NCBI RefSeq assembly: GCF_017939615.1
Contig: NZ_JAGKSR010000001.1
Span: 1,488,001 to 1,552,000 of the forward strand
Reading direction: 5' to 3'
Origin: Microbacterium sp. BLY
Lineage (GTDB): Bacteria; Actinomycetota; Actinomycetes; Actinomycetales; Microbacteriaceae
DNA: 64,000 bases
Positions 8,850-18,007 of the stretch are shown here, in pieces. The notes under the pieces are model-generated. The model saw nothing but the letters and a program-made list of their open reading frames with translations. It made no database searches and was not told the DNA's origin. The first letter of the stretch is position 1. Each line of letters opens with the position of its first letter. The position numbers were made by a program, and so were the translations under genes.

Positions 8850-11800
8850 GTGCGGATCGACACGGAGGCGCAGCGAGTCATCTGGAGCGCGAGCGACCTC
8901 AAGGCGGCCGCCGAGTGTGAGTTCGCCTGGGCGCGGGCGATCGATGCGAAGCTGGGCCGGGTCCCGGCGGTCGAGGAGCCCGAGGACGCGACGCTGCTAC
9001 GCGCCGCGCAGCTGGGGGACGTGCATGAGCAGAACGTGCTCGATCGGTACGTCCGAGAGCTCGGCGAGGAGCGGGTGCACCGGATCGCGAAGGTGTCGTC
9101 GAGCGATCCGGAGGCCTTGGCCTCCGCCGTGGAGCAGACGCTGCGCGCACTGAGATCTGATGCGCAGGTCGTCTTCCAGGCGGCGTTCGCGACCGACGAG
9201 TTCGTGGGCTTCGCAGACTTCCTGCGTCGGGATCACGACGGGCGCTGGCGTGTGCAGGATTCCAAGCTCGCCCGGAAGGCGCGCGTCACGGCGCTCATGC
9301 AGCTCGCGGCATATGTCGATCAGCTCGACCGGCTCGGCATTCCGCGGGCGGACGAGGTCGACCTCATCCACGGCGACAACAGCGTCAGCACGCATGCCGT
9401 CGACGACCTGCTGCCGCTGTTCCGCGTCCGCCGGGCACGCCTCCGCGCCCTCATCGCCGATCGTGCGATCGCCGACGGCGTTGCGGGCCTGCCGCTCGCC
9501 TGGGGGGACGACCGGGGCGACCTCCGCGTGGTGGCCTGCGGGCGCTGTGCCACGTGCGAGGAGCAGGTGCTGGCGCACCGCGATCTGCTCATGGTCGCCC
9601 GGATGCGCCCCGTGCAACGGGCGCGTCTGCGCGCCACCGGGATCGTCACGATCGACGATCTGGCGGCAGCGACGGAGCCCCCGGAGGGGATGAACGTCGA
9701 CACGTTCGAGAATCTCCGCGCGCAGGCCCGGGTGCAATTGCGCGCCGACGCCGAGGGGGCGCCCACCTACGACGTGCACTACGCCGCGGCGATCCACACG
9801 CTGCCGGTTCCCAGCCACGGCGACATCTTCTTCGACTTCGAGGGCGACCCGCTCTACACCGAACCCGCGCCCGACGGCGAGGCGGAGTGGGGCATCGACT
9901 ATCTGTTCGGCTGGGTCGACAACGCCGACCAGTACACCGCGCTCTGGGCGCACACGTTCGCGGAGGAGCGTCGGGCGCTGGAGACGTTCCTCGACTTCGT
10001 CGCGGTGCGTCGCGCCGCGCATCCGGGGATGCACATCTATCACTACGCCCCGTATGAGACATCGCACCTGGTCGCGATGGCCGCCCGTCACGGGGTGCGG
10101 GAGGGGGAGGTCGACCGGCTGCTCCGCGAGGGCGTGTTCGTCGACCTCTATCCACTGGTCCTGCGTACCGTGCGCGTCGGTTCGCGCTCGTACTCCATCA
10201 AGAAGCTCGAACCGCTCTACATGGGGGAGGACGTGCGCACGAGCGACGTCCAGAAGGGCGACGACTCGATCGTGCAGTACGTCGCGGCACGCGAGCTCGC
10301 GGCAGCGGGTGCTCAGGCCGAGGCCGACGCGGTACTCGCCGACCTCGCCGACTACAACCGCTACGACTGCGTCTCGACCCGGCGGCTGCGCAATTGGCTC
10401 ATCGACATCGCGCGCGCGGAGGGCGTCACGCCGGCGCCGCCGGATGACGCCGACGAAGTCGTCTACGAGCCGTCCCCGCGCTCACTGGCTCTCCTCGGGG
10501 ACGCCGAGCGGTCGGTGCAGGCCGGCGGCGACGGGCTCGTCCACCGCATCGCGGCGGCCGCGATCGACTACTTCCCGCGGGAGGCGAAGAGTTTCTGGGT
10601 ATCGCATTTCCAGCGGCTACGCGAGCCCGTCACGATGTGGGACGGCACGCGGGACGTGATCAAGGTCGACGCGACCCGCACCCGTGTCCGCCGCGACTGG
10701 AGCATCGGCGAAGGCCGGCGGGTGATGTCGCGGGAGCTTGAGATCCGCGGGGAAGTCTCCCCGGGGACGACGCTGGGGCCGGGGGCCCAGCCGTTCGCGT
10801 TGTACGACGCTCCCGCTCCGTTCGACACCGAGGTGCCGTCGCGTGCGGTGCACGTGCCTCACGGCGTCACGGTCGTCGAGGTGCTCGACGACGGGTATCT
10901 CGTGGCCGAGTCCGCCGTGCAGGGGCAGACCTGGGACGATTTCCCCGTCGCGCTCACACCTGCCGCGCCGCCGCGGGTGGTGTCTCTGCAGCAGGCGATC
11001 GACGAATGGGCCGACGCGGTGCACGCGGCCGCCCCGGACTTCCCCGAGGACGCGGCGACCGACATCCTGCGACGCCTGCCCCCGCGGACGGCATCGGGGG
11101 CGGGGCTCCCGCCTGCGGGAGACGACCCGATCGATGCGATCGTGCGCGGCATCCTCGACCTCGACCGCAGCTACGTCGCGGTGCAGGGTCCCCCGGGCAC
11201 GGGGAAGACCTACACCGGGTCGCAGGTGATCGCCCGGCTCGTCAACGAGCACGGCTTCCGGATCGGTGTCGTCGCCCAGTCGCACGCGATCATCGAGACG
11301 CTCCTCGAGCGTGTCGTCGCCGACGGCGTCGCTCCCGGACAGGTGGCGAAGTGCCCGAAGGACGCGGACGCGGATCCCGCATACACGGTGATCCCGAAGA
11401 CCGGCATGGCGGCCTTCCTCGCCGAGCATGCGCAGGACGGGGCCGTCGTGGGTGGCACCGCGTGGGATTTCAGCAACACGCAGCGGGTCGCCAGGGGAGA
11501 GCTCGACCTCCTCGTGATCGACGAGGCCGGGCAGTTCTCCCTCGCCTCGACCATCGCGGTCGCCGCCGGTGCGCAGCGGCTGTTGCTCCTCGGCGATCCG
11601 CAGCAGCTGCCGCAGGTCAGCCAGGGCGCCCACCCGGAGCCGGTGGACACCTCTGCGCTCGGTTGGGTGATGGACGGCGATCCCGTCGTGCGTCCGGAGT
11701 ACGGCTACTTCCTCGCCCGGTCCTGGCGGATGCACCCGTTCGTGGCCGCCCCGGTCTCGAAGCTCGCCTACGCCGGGAAGCTCGCGTCTGCGCCGGGGAC

Positions 11801-12332
11801 GGAGCAGCGTGCCGTCGAGGGCGTCGATCCGGGACTGCATGTGGTGCCGCTGCGGCACCGCGGCAACGCGACCCAGTCGCCGGAGGAGGCGGCCGAGGTC
11901 GTGCGGATCGTCCGCGACCTCGTCGGTCGCACCTTCCGCGACAACGGCGCCGCCGGTACCGTGCGACCGCTGACGCCGGAGGACATCATCGTCGTGGCTC
12001 CCTACAACGCGCAGCGGCAGCTCGTGCATGATGCGCTCACGGCAGCGGGCTTCGCCGGTGTGCCGGTCGGGACCGTCGACAACTTCCAGGGCAAGGAAGC
12101 GGTCGTCTCGATCACGTCGCTCGCGGCGTCGAGCGGGAGGGATGCCCCGCGGGGCCCGGAGTTCCTGCTGCTGCAGAACCGTCTCAACGTCGCGATCTCC
12201 CGAGCGCAGGTCGTGGCCTACCTCATCCATTCGCCGGCGCTGCTCGATGACCTGCCGTACACACCGGAGGGTGTCGCACGACTCAGTGCCTTCGCGCGGC
12301 TGGTGGGTGCTGCCGAAGAGGAGGACGCATGA
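8850..12332 (+). CDS. TM0106-family RecB-like nuclease with C-terminal superfamily 1 helicase
   Basis: A 1160-residue multi-domain DNA/RNA enzyme. N-terminal RecB-like nuclease: GFADFLRRD (Asp about 121) and QDSKLAR (about 136-142) give the D...DxK core. Middle: an RNase H-like (YprB-type) domain opening with IFFDFEGDP (about 327) and closing with YNRYDCVSTRRL (about 500). C-terminal Upf1/Dna2-like helicase: Walker A GPPGTGKTY (about 780), DEAGQFS Walker B (about 889), GDPQQLPQ, GTVDNFQGKEA and LNVAISRAQ. Known as the TM0106 family; the biological role is not established, repair being a guess. Its last 4 bases overlap the next gene. Confidence 0.9.
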   Translation: MRIDTEAQRVIWSASDLKAAAECEFAWARAIDAKLGRVPAVEEPEDATLLRAAQLGDVHEQNVLDRYVRELGEERVHRIAKVSSSDPEALASAVEQTLRALRSDAQVVFQAAFATDEFVGFADFLRRDHDGRWRVQDSKLARKARVTALMQLAAYVDQLDRLGIPRADEVDLIHGDNSVSTHAVDDLLPLFRVRRARLRALIADRAIADGVAGLPLAWGDDRGDLRVVACGRCATCEEQVLAHRDLLMVARMRPVQRARLRATGIVTIDDLAAATEPPEGMNVDTFENLRAQARVQLRADAEGAPTYDVHYAAAIHTLPVPSHGDIFFDFEGDPLYTEPAPDGEAEWGIDYLFGWVDNADQYTALWAHTFAEERRALETFLDFVAVRRAAHPGMHIYHYAPYETSHLVAMAARHGVREGEVDRLLREGVFVDLYPLVLRTVRVGSRSYSIKKLEPLYMGEDVRTSDVQKGDDSIVQYVAARELAAAGAQAEADAVLADLADYNRYDCVSTRRLRNWLIDIARAEGVTPAPPDDADEVVYEPSPRSLALLGDAERSVQAGGDGLVHRIAAAAIDYFPREAKSFWVSHFQRLREPVTMWDGTRDVIKVDATRTRVRRDWSIGEGRRVMSRELEIRGEVSPGTTLGPGAQPFALYDAPAPFDTEVPSRAVHVPHGVTVVEVLDDGYLVAESAVQGQTWDDFPVALTPAAPPRVVSLQQAIDEWADAVHAAAPDFPEDAATDILRRLPPRTASGAGLPPAGDDPIDAIVRGILDLDRSYVAVQGPPGTGKTYTGSQVIARLVNEHGFRIGVVAQSHAIIETLLERVVADGVAPGQVAKCPKDADADPAYTVIPKTGMAAFLAEHAQDGAVVGGTAWDFSNTQRVARGELDLLVIDEAGQFSLASTIAVAAGAQRLLLLGDPQQLPQVSQGAHPEPVDTSALGWVMDGDPVVRPEYGYFLARSWRMHPFVAAPVSKLAYAGKLASAPGTEQRAVEGVDPGLHVVPLRHRGNATQSPEEAAEVVRIVRDLVGRTFRDNGAAGTVRPLTPEDIIVVAPYNAQRQLVHDALTAAGFAGVPVGTVDNFQGKEAVVSITSLAASSGRDAPRGPEFLLLQNRLNVAISRAQVVAYLIHSPALLDDLPYTPEGVARLSAFARLVGAAEEEDA

Positions 12333-13132
12333 CGCCGACGGTCTCCGCACCGCGTGCCGACGGTCCCCCGACCGAGGCGGAGGTGCTCCGCGCCGCCGCC
12401 GGGTGGGCATGGTTCCCCCGTGGCAGCGAGCATGTGCGCGACGAGCTGCTCCTCGTGCGCTACCCGGAGCGGTTCGGGGGCGGCGTCCGCGGCTCGCAGG
12501 TGACGTCGACGCGGCCCGCCGCCGAGGTGCTGGACGGAGCGCTGGCGCGCACCCGTGCGTGGGGCGAGACGGTGTTCACGTTCTGGACGAACCCCGCCGA
12601 CGCCCCGGACCTCGAGGATGAGCTCCGGTGCCGCGGTGCCGTGCACTTCGACACCGTCACGGTCTTCGCGCGGCCGACCACCGGAGCCGCGGTCGACGTG
12701 CCGCCAGGGGTCACCGCCGAGGTCGTGCGCACGAGGGCCCAGCTCCGCGAGGTCGATGCGATCAACGTCCCCGTCTGGGAGCAGCAGCCGCTGGACGAGG
12801 ACGGTCTGGACGCGGAGTTCGACGAACTGACCGCAGCCCTGAGCACGGGGGAGGGCTTCCGGGTCCTCGGGCGCATCCACGGACGCGCGGTGAGCACCGG
12901 TGGGTGCACGATCGTCGACGGGTTCGCTCGATTGTGGGGAGCGGCCACGCTCGATGCCGACCGCGGTCGCGGTGTCTATCGGGCGGTGCTCGCGGAGCGC
13001 CTGCGACAGAGTGCCGCGCGCGGTGCCGGAACGGCACTCGTCAAGGGCCGCGTCGCGACATCGGCGCCGATCCTCGCGAGGGCCGGCTTCACGCGCTACG
13101 GCGAGGAACGCGGCTATCGCCTGACCCTCTGA
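12329..13132 (+). CDS. GNAT family N-acetyltransferase
   Basis: A 267-residue protein with the acetyltransferase fold in its C-terminal half: GRIHGRAVSTGG, then a loop DRGRGVYRAVLAERL that matches the acetyl-CoA site, and ILARAGFTRYGEERGY at the end. The N-terminal half (about 1-120) is likely a second, degenerate GNAT-like lobe. The ATG overlaps the stop of the nuclease-helicase gene (ATGA), so the two are co-translated. The substrate is unknown. Confidence 0.8.
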   Translation: MTPTVSAPRADGPPTEAEVLRAAAGWAWFPRGSEHVRDELLLVRYPERFGGGVRGSQVTSTRPAAEVLDGALARTRAWGETVFTFWTNPADAPDLEDELRCRGAVHFDTVTVFARPTTGAAVDVPPGVTAEVVRTRAQLREVDAINVPVWEQQPLDEDGLDAEFDELTAALSTGEGFRVLGRIHGRAVSTGGCTIVDGFARLWGAATLDADRGRGVYRAVLAERLRQSAARGAGTALVKGRVATSAPILARAGFTRYGEERGYRLTL

Positions 13133-13156
13133 CGAGAGCCGAGCGCACCGGCGGGG

Positions 13157-13789
13157 TCAGACGGTGCCGTACAGGCGGTCACCCGCATCGCCGAGGCCGG
13201 GCACGATGTAGCCCTTCTCGTCGAGGCGCTCGTCGAGGGCTCCGAGGACGAGGGTCACGTCGCGGTCGCCGGCCATCGCCTCGATCGCCGCGACTCCTTC
13301 CGGGGTGCCCAGCAGGCAGATCGCGGTGACGTCCTTCGCGCCGCGGTCGAACAGGAACTGGATGGCCGCGGCCAGCGAGCCCCCTGTCGCGAGCATGGGG
13401 TCGATCGCGAAGCACTGACGGTCGCTGAGGTCGTCGGGCAGGCGCTCCGCGTAGGTCGTCGGCTCGAAGGTCTCCTCGTCGCGCACCATGCCGAGGAACC
13501 CGACCTCGGCCGTGGGGAGGAGCTTGACGAGGCCTTCGAGCATGCCGAGGCCCGCGCGGAGGATCGGCACGACGATGGGGCGCGGCTCGGAGATCTTGAC
13601 ACCCGTGGTCGTGGTGACCGGCGTCGTGATCTCGATCGGCGTGACCTTGACGTTCCGGGTCGCCTCGTATGCGAGGAGGGTGACGAGCTCCTCGGTCAGC
13701 TGTCGGAAGACGGGCGAGGGGGTGCGCGCGTCGCGCAGCACCGAGAGCTTGTGGGTGACGAGAGGGTGGTCGGCGACGTGAACACGCAT
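13157..13789 (-). CDS. upp: Uracil phosphoribosyltransferase
   Basis: A 210-residue pyrimidine salvage enzyme converting uracil and PRPP to UMP. Recognised from [20 protein letters not shown], the [12 protein letters not shown] loop, PRPP-binding [14 protein letters not shown] and the C-terminal [16 protein letters not shown]. The length is canonical. TAGCCT (13796-13801, minus) ends 6 nt before the ATG, suggesting a leaderless transcript. It diverges from tadA with about 80 bp between starts. Confidence 0.97.
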   Translation of the reverse strand: MRVHVADHPLVTHKLSVLRDARTPSPVFRQLTEELVTLLAYEATRNVKVTPIEITTPVTTTTGVKISEPRPIVVPILRAGLGMLEGLVKLLPTAEVGFLGMVRDEETFEPTTYAERLPDDLSDRQCFAIDPMLATGGSLAAAIQFLFDRGAKDVTAICLLGTPEGVAAIEAMAGDRDVTLVLGALDERLDEKGYIVPGLGDAGDRLYGTV

Positions 13790-13869
13790 GGATACAGGCT
13801 AATGCGCCCTGCGGCCGCGCACGACATCGGTCCCTGGCGGCCACCCGGTGCTGCCGTAGGCTCGAGAGC

Positions 13870-14325
13870 ATGACCGCCGCCGACCGCCTCGCGATGCAGC
13901 GCGCGCTCGTGCTCGCCGCCGAGGCCGCCGAGGCGGCGGAGATCCCCGTGGGGGCGGTCGTCCTCGATGCCGACGGGCGGGTCGTCGCCGAGGGGCGGAA
14001 CACGCGCGAGGCCACGCATGATCCGACGGGTCATGCCGAGATCGAGGCGATACGAGCCGCGGCGGCCGTCCGCGGGTCGTGGAACCTCGACGGCTGCACG
14101 CTCGTCGTCACGCTGGAGCCCTGCGTGATGTGCGCCGGCGCGATCCTGCAGGCACGCATCGGCCGCGTGGTCTTCGGCGCGTGGGACGACAAGGCCGGGG
14201 CGGCGGGATCGATGTACGACGTGCTGCGCGACCGCCGGCTGCCCTATCGCGCCGAGGTCATCGGTGGCGTCGGCGAGGACGACGCCGTCGCGCTGCTGCG
14301 CGCGTTCTTCGAGGACCGTCGCTGA
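13870..14325 (+). CDS. tadA: tRNA adenosine(34) deaminase
   Basis: A 151-residue zinc deaminase that converts A34 of tRNA-Arg(ACG) to inosine. It carries the HAEIEA motif near residue 56 and PCVMCAG near 84-90, the His/Cys/Cys zinc set, plus GAVVLDADGRVVAEG upstream. FGAWDDKAGAAGS is also typical of TadA. TAGGCT (13857-13862) ends 7 nt before the ATG, so translation is probably leaderless. It is convergent with the cation transporter gene 4 bp downstream. Confidence 0.95.
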   Translation: MTAADRLAMQRALVLAAEAAEAAEIPVGAVVLDADGRVVAEGRNTREATHDPTGHAEIEAIRAAAAVRGSWNLDGCTLVVTLEPCVMCAGAILQARIGRVVFGAWDDKAGAAGSMYDVLRDRRLPYRAEVIGGVGEDDAVALLRAFFEDRR

Positions 14326-14329
14326 CCGC

Positions 14330-15301
14330 TCAGTCCGACGACTTGAGCACGAACACGTCCGTCGAGGGTTCCGGATCGATCGCCGGCCGGTAGACGTCCG
14401 GCTCGATGTACACGACCCGGGCGACCGGCACCGCGGCGCGGATGCGGGCCTCGATCTCGTTGATGTCGTCCGCGACCTCCCGCAGCGGCTTGTCGGCACT
14501 GAGGGCGATCTTCGCGGCGACCATCAGCTCGTCCGGCCCCAGGTAGAGGGTCTTCATGTGGATGATCTTCTCGATCTCCGGGCCATCGTTGATGGCGTCC
14601 ACGATCCGGTCGTGGTCGGCGGGGGTCGCGCCCTCGCCGACGAGCAGGCTCTTGGTCTCGACACCCAGCACGATCGCGATGAGCACGAGCAGCACGCCGA
14701 TCATCACCGTGCCGAGGGCGTCGAAGACCGGGTTGCCGGTGAGGAGCGTGAGGCCGACGCCGAGCAGGGCGAACGTGAGTCCGGTGAGGGCTCCCACGTC
14801 TTCGAGGAGGACGACCGGAAGCTCCGGCGCCTTGGACCGCCGGACGAAGGAGAACCAGGACTGCCCCTTCTCGCGGACGACGTTGCTCTCGCGCACGGCG
14901 GTGCGCAGCGAGAACGACTCCAGGCCGATCGCGATGAACAGCACGACGAGCGGGAGCCACCACCAGGTCTGGTCGATCTCGTGCGGGTGGGTGAGCTTCT
15001 CCACGCCCTCGTAGATCGCGAAGAGCCCGCCGACCGAGAAGAGGATGATCGACACGACGAACGCGTACACGTAGCGTTCGCGACCGTAGCCGAACGGGTG
15101 CGAGCGGTCCGCGTGGCGTTGCGCCTTGCGCCCGCCGAGCATCAGCAGGAGCTGGTTGCTCGAGTCGGCGACGGAGTGGATCGCCTCGGCGAGCATCGAT
15201 GCCGAGCCGGAGAGTGCCCACGCGAGGAACTTCGCGAGGGCGATGCCCAGGTTCGCCAGGAACGCCGCGACGATGGCCTTGCTGCCTCCGGATGCACTCA
15301 T
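14330..15301 (-). CDS. Cation diffusion facilitator family transporter
   Basis: A 323-residue metal/proton antiporter-like membrane protein, probably exporting Zn2+ or a related divalent cation. Signature segments are LAEAIHSVADSSNQLLLML (TM2, with the His/Asp metal site) and a later TM pair, followed by a cytoplasmic C-terminal domain from about residue 205 that contains DHDRIVDAIND and LGPDELMVAAKIAL. About six membrane segments are expected. TAGACT (15308-15313, minus) ends 6 nt before the ATG. The metal specificity is not visible. Confidence 0.9.
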   Translation of the reverse strand: MSASGGSKAIVAAFLANLGIALAKFLAWALSGSASMLAEAIHSVADSSNQLLLMLGGRKAQRHADRSHPFGYGRERYVYAFVVSIILFSVGGLFAIYEGVEKLTHPHEIDQTWWWLPLVVLFIAIGLESFSLRTAVRESNVVREKGQSWFSFVRRSKAPELPVVLLEDVGALTGLTFALLGVGLTLLTGNPVFDALGTVMIGVLLVLIAIVLGVETKSLLVGEGATPADHDRIVDAINDGPEIEKIIHMKTLYLGPDELMVAAKIALSADKPLREVADDINEIEARIRAAVPVARVVYIEPDVYRPAIDPEPSTDVFVLKSSD

Positions 15302-15360
15302 GCGACGAGTCTAGGACGGCGACCCGGCCGGCACAGGAGCGCCCGCCGTAGGATGACGAC

Positions 15361-16200
15361 ATGGCTGATGCGCTCCCGTCCCTCGCGTTCCTCGGTGCCG
15401 GTTCGATGGGAGGAGCGATCCTCCGCGGCGTGCTCGCCTCCGGCGTCCCGGTGGACGGAGGGATCACGGCGACGAACCGCACGCCGGAGAAGGCGGAGGC
15501 GTTCGCCGGTCTCGACGGCGTCACGAGCATCGCCCTGTCCGCGTGTCCGGAGGGCAACGCGGAAGCGGTCGCCGGGGCCCGTGTCGTGCTGGTCGGGGTG
15601 AAGCCGGCCATGGTTCCCGACCTGCTCCGGGAGATCGCCCCGCACCTGTCCCCGGAGACGGTCGTGGTCAGCCTCGCCGCCGGTGTGACGCTGCAGACCT
15701 TCGCCGACGTCCTCGGCGCGGAGGCGCGCGTGATCCGCTCGATGCCCAACACCCCGTCGACGATCCGCAAGGGCGTGACGGGACTGGCGGCGGGGGCGGC
15801 GGCGACGGCGCAGGACTCGGCCCTGGTGCGGCGTCTGTTCGAGACGGTGGGTGCCGTGGTGGAGGTCCCCGAGTCGCAGATCGATGCCCTCTCGACCATC
15901 TCGGGTTCCGGGCCCGCCTACGTGTTCCTGCTCATCGAGCAGTTCACCGCGGCGGCGCGGGAGATGGGGTTCGCGGATGCGGACGCACGACTGCTCGCCG
16001 AGCAGACCTTCATCGGCGCGACCGCCCTGCTGGACTCGACGGGGGAGGACCCCGCCGAGCTGCGCCGTCGGGTGACGAGCCCGAAGGGCACGACGGAGCG
16101 CGCGGTCGCCGTGCTCCAGGACGCCCATCTGTCTGAGACGTTCACGGAAGCCGCCGCCGCTGCTCTCGCCCGGGCGAAAGAGCTCGCCGCCGGCGCCTGA
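15361..16200 (+). CDS. proC: Pyrroline-5-carboxylate reductase
   Basis: A 279-residue NAD(P)H-dependent enzyme for the last step of proline synthesis. The Rossmann loop FLGAGSMGGAILRG lies at residues 10-23; RSMPNTPS and the C-terminal VTSPKGTTERAV (substrate-binding signature VTSPGGTT) are clear. The length is normal. TAGGAT (15349-15354) ends 6 nt before the ATG at 15361, a leaderless-type start. A repeat-containing intergenic region follows. Confidence 0.97.
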   Translation: MADALPSLAFLGAGSMGGAILRGVLASGVPVDGGITATNRTPEKAEAFAGLDGVTSIALSACPEGNAEAVAGARVVLVGVKPAMVPDLLREIAPHLSPETVVVSLAAGVTLQTFADVLGAEARVIRSMPNTPSTIRKGVTGLAAGAAATAQDSALVRRLFETVGAVVEVPESQIDALSTISGSGPAYVFLLIEQFTAAAREMGFADADARLLAEQTFIGATALLDSTGEDPAELRRRVTSPKGTTERAVAVLQDAHLSETFTEAAAAALARAKELAAGA

Positions 16201-16246
16201 TCCCGCGCGCCCGTTCTCATCCGGTCGCGCGCCTGCACCTCGCGAG

Positions 16247-16404
16247 AACAGGCGATCACCCCGGCGCAGGCAGCCAGCATGCCTGGGGCCTGAACCCGCG
16301 CGAGTGCCTGTTGCGGCGAGAGGGCGGGGGACCAGGCGGCCACGCGAGTCCAGGCAGCCGGTGCTCCTGGAGCCTGAACCCGCGCGAGTGCCTGATCCCG
16401 CGAG
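16247..16404. repeat. Imperfect 74-bp tandem repeat, 84-bp period, between convergent genes
   Basis: Copy 1 (16247-16320) and copy 2 (16331-16404) agree at roughly 57 of 74 positions when offset by 84 bp. The best-conserved block is 23 identical bases (16288-16310 and 16372-16394). Each copy holds several CAGGC/GCCTG half-sites able to pair, for example CAGGC and GCCTG flanking 9 nt in copy 1. It lies between the 3' ends of proC and the ABC permease gene, so it may help end both transcripts. Confidence 0.75.
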
Positions 16405-16414
16405 GGGCCTGCGG

Positions 16415-18007
16415 TTAGGCGTCGCTGGCGACTTCGGCGAGCACCTCGGGCCACCGACGCTGGAGCGTCCGACCGCCGAGCACGGTCCCGCCCCACAGCG
16501 CGAGGCCGCCGAGGATGGCGGCGGCCGCGAGGCTCGCCCAGCCGAGCGGCGGAATCCAGATCGACGCGATCGCGAAGCCGAGCGCGGGGCCGCCGAGCAG
16601 CAGGGTGATCGGCGACATGATGAGCATCGCGAGGAACGACTGCGCACCGCCCGACGACCCGCGTCCGAAGGGATTGGCCTCGGGAGCCGGGGCCCGTCCC
16701 GGAAGGAACGCGCCCACCCACGAGCCGGCACCGGCCGACACCGCCATGAGGCCCAGGGCCGCCCCGAGACTGCCCGGAAGCAGATCCGGTCGCCCCGCCA
16801 GCAGGCACGTCGCGACGCAGAGGAGGACGGTGATCGGCACACCGATCAGCCCGAAGCCGAGGAGCCGTCCCGCGCGATCGGCGGTCCCGCTCACTCCGGT
16901 GAGGATGTGCAGCGCGACCGCGTCGTTGTCGTAGGCGATCGCCATCTGGACGATGCTGCCGGTGAGGAGGGCGTTGATCGCCGGGATGAGGGTGATCGCG
17001 GGCGCGAACCCGACCGCGTCCTGCTGGAGCCCGTTCATCAGCGCGAGGCCGAGGAAGATCGCCGGCAACAGCAGGAGCATCACGATGTTGACGACCTGTC
17101 GCGGGTCGCGGCGGAAGTAGCGGAGCGTGCGTCCGGCGACCGCGCCGACGGGGCCGGCGGGCAGCATCCGGTCGAGGAGACCGCCCGAGCGCACGCGCCC
17201 GCCGCCGCTCGACTGCAGGGGCGCGACGAGGCGCGCATCGAGCATCCGGCGCGCGGCGATCCAGAAGACGACGAGCGTCGCGGCGGCGATCAGCAGCCGG
17301 AGGAGCGCGGCGAGCAGGTCGCCCTGTGCCAGGGCGGCGGGGACGCCGAAGGCGGCGGCGAGCGGGGTCCAGGCGGCGGTGTCCGCGATGGCGGTGACGG
17401 CGCCACCGACATCACGCACGGTGGAGAGCGCCTGGATCCCGATGTTCAGGAGGAGGCCGGACGAGGCGACCAGGACGACCCCGAGCGTGAGGACGAGGTC
17501 GCGCGTGCGCCGTCGGGCGAGCCATCCCGCGAGCAGACCGCTGACGACGCGCGCGCCGAGCACGCAGGTCGCGAGCGCGACCGGGACCATGAGGATCGCC
17601 GCGAGGAGTGCGGGCACGCTGACCGACCAGCCGACGAGCATCAGCAGCAGGGCCACGGCGGTCCCGATGCCGCCGATCGTCGTCATCCCCGCGACGACGA
17701 GGCCGGGAAGAAGGGTCCGCGCGGTCACCGGGAGCAGGGCGAAGCGCTCCGGGGCGAGGGAGTCGTCGGCGCTCACGAGGATCGAGCCGATCCACCACCC
17801 GAGCACGACGACGGTGCCGGTGAGTACCATCGCCGTCACCGCCGCGTCCGGCGCGCCGACGCGCAGGGCGATCAGCCCGACGGTCAGGAGCGCCAGCATG
17901 CCCAACGCGAACAGCCCCACGATCGCGAGCGTCACGATCATCCACGGGTTGCGGGTGAGCTGATGTCCGAGCTGGCGCAGCCGCAGCCTTACGAGGAGCG
18001 CAACCAC
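16415..18007 (-). CDS. ABC transporter permease (putative multidrug/peptide exporter)
   Basis: A 530-residue integral membrane protein with about 12 predicted membrane spans in two blocks (for example residues about 20-45, 55-80, 115-150 in the first, and clusters after 300). No extracellular binding protein is nearby and the neighbour is an ATPase, so export is likely. The GTG at 18007 gives MVALLVRLRLRQLGHQL and overlaps the ATPase 3' end by 19 bp. The cargo is unknown. Confidence 0.8.
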   Translation of the reverse strand: MVALLVRLRLRQLGHQLTRNPWMIVTLAIVGLFALGMLALLTVGLIALRVGAPDAAVTAMVLTGTVVVLGWWIGSILVSADDSLAPERFALLPVTARTLLPGLVVAGMTTIGGIGTAVALLLMLVGWSVSVPALLAAILMVPVALATCVLGARVVSGLLAGWLARRRTRDLVLTLGVVLVASSGLLLNIGIQALSTVRDVGGAVTAIADTAAWTPLAAAFGVPAALAQGDLLAALLRLLIAAATLVVFWIAARRMLDARLVAPLQSSGGGRVRSGGLLDRMLPAGPVGAVAGRTLRYFRRDPRQVVNIVMLLLLPAIFLGLALMNGLQQDAVGFAPAITLIPAINALLTGSIVQMAIAYDNDAVALHILTGVSGTADRAGRLLGFGLIGVPITVLLCVATCLLAGRPDLLPGSLGAALGLMAVSAGAGSWVGAFLPGRAPAPEANPFGRGSSGGAQSFLAMLIMSPITLLLGGPALGFAIASIWIPPLGWASLAAAAILGGLALWGGTVLGGRTLQRRWPEVLAEVASDA

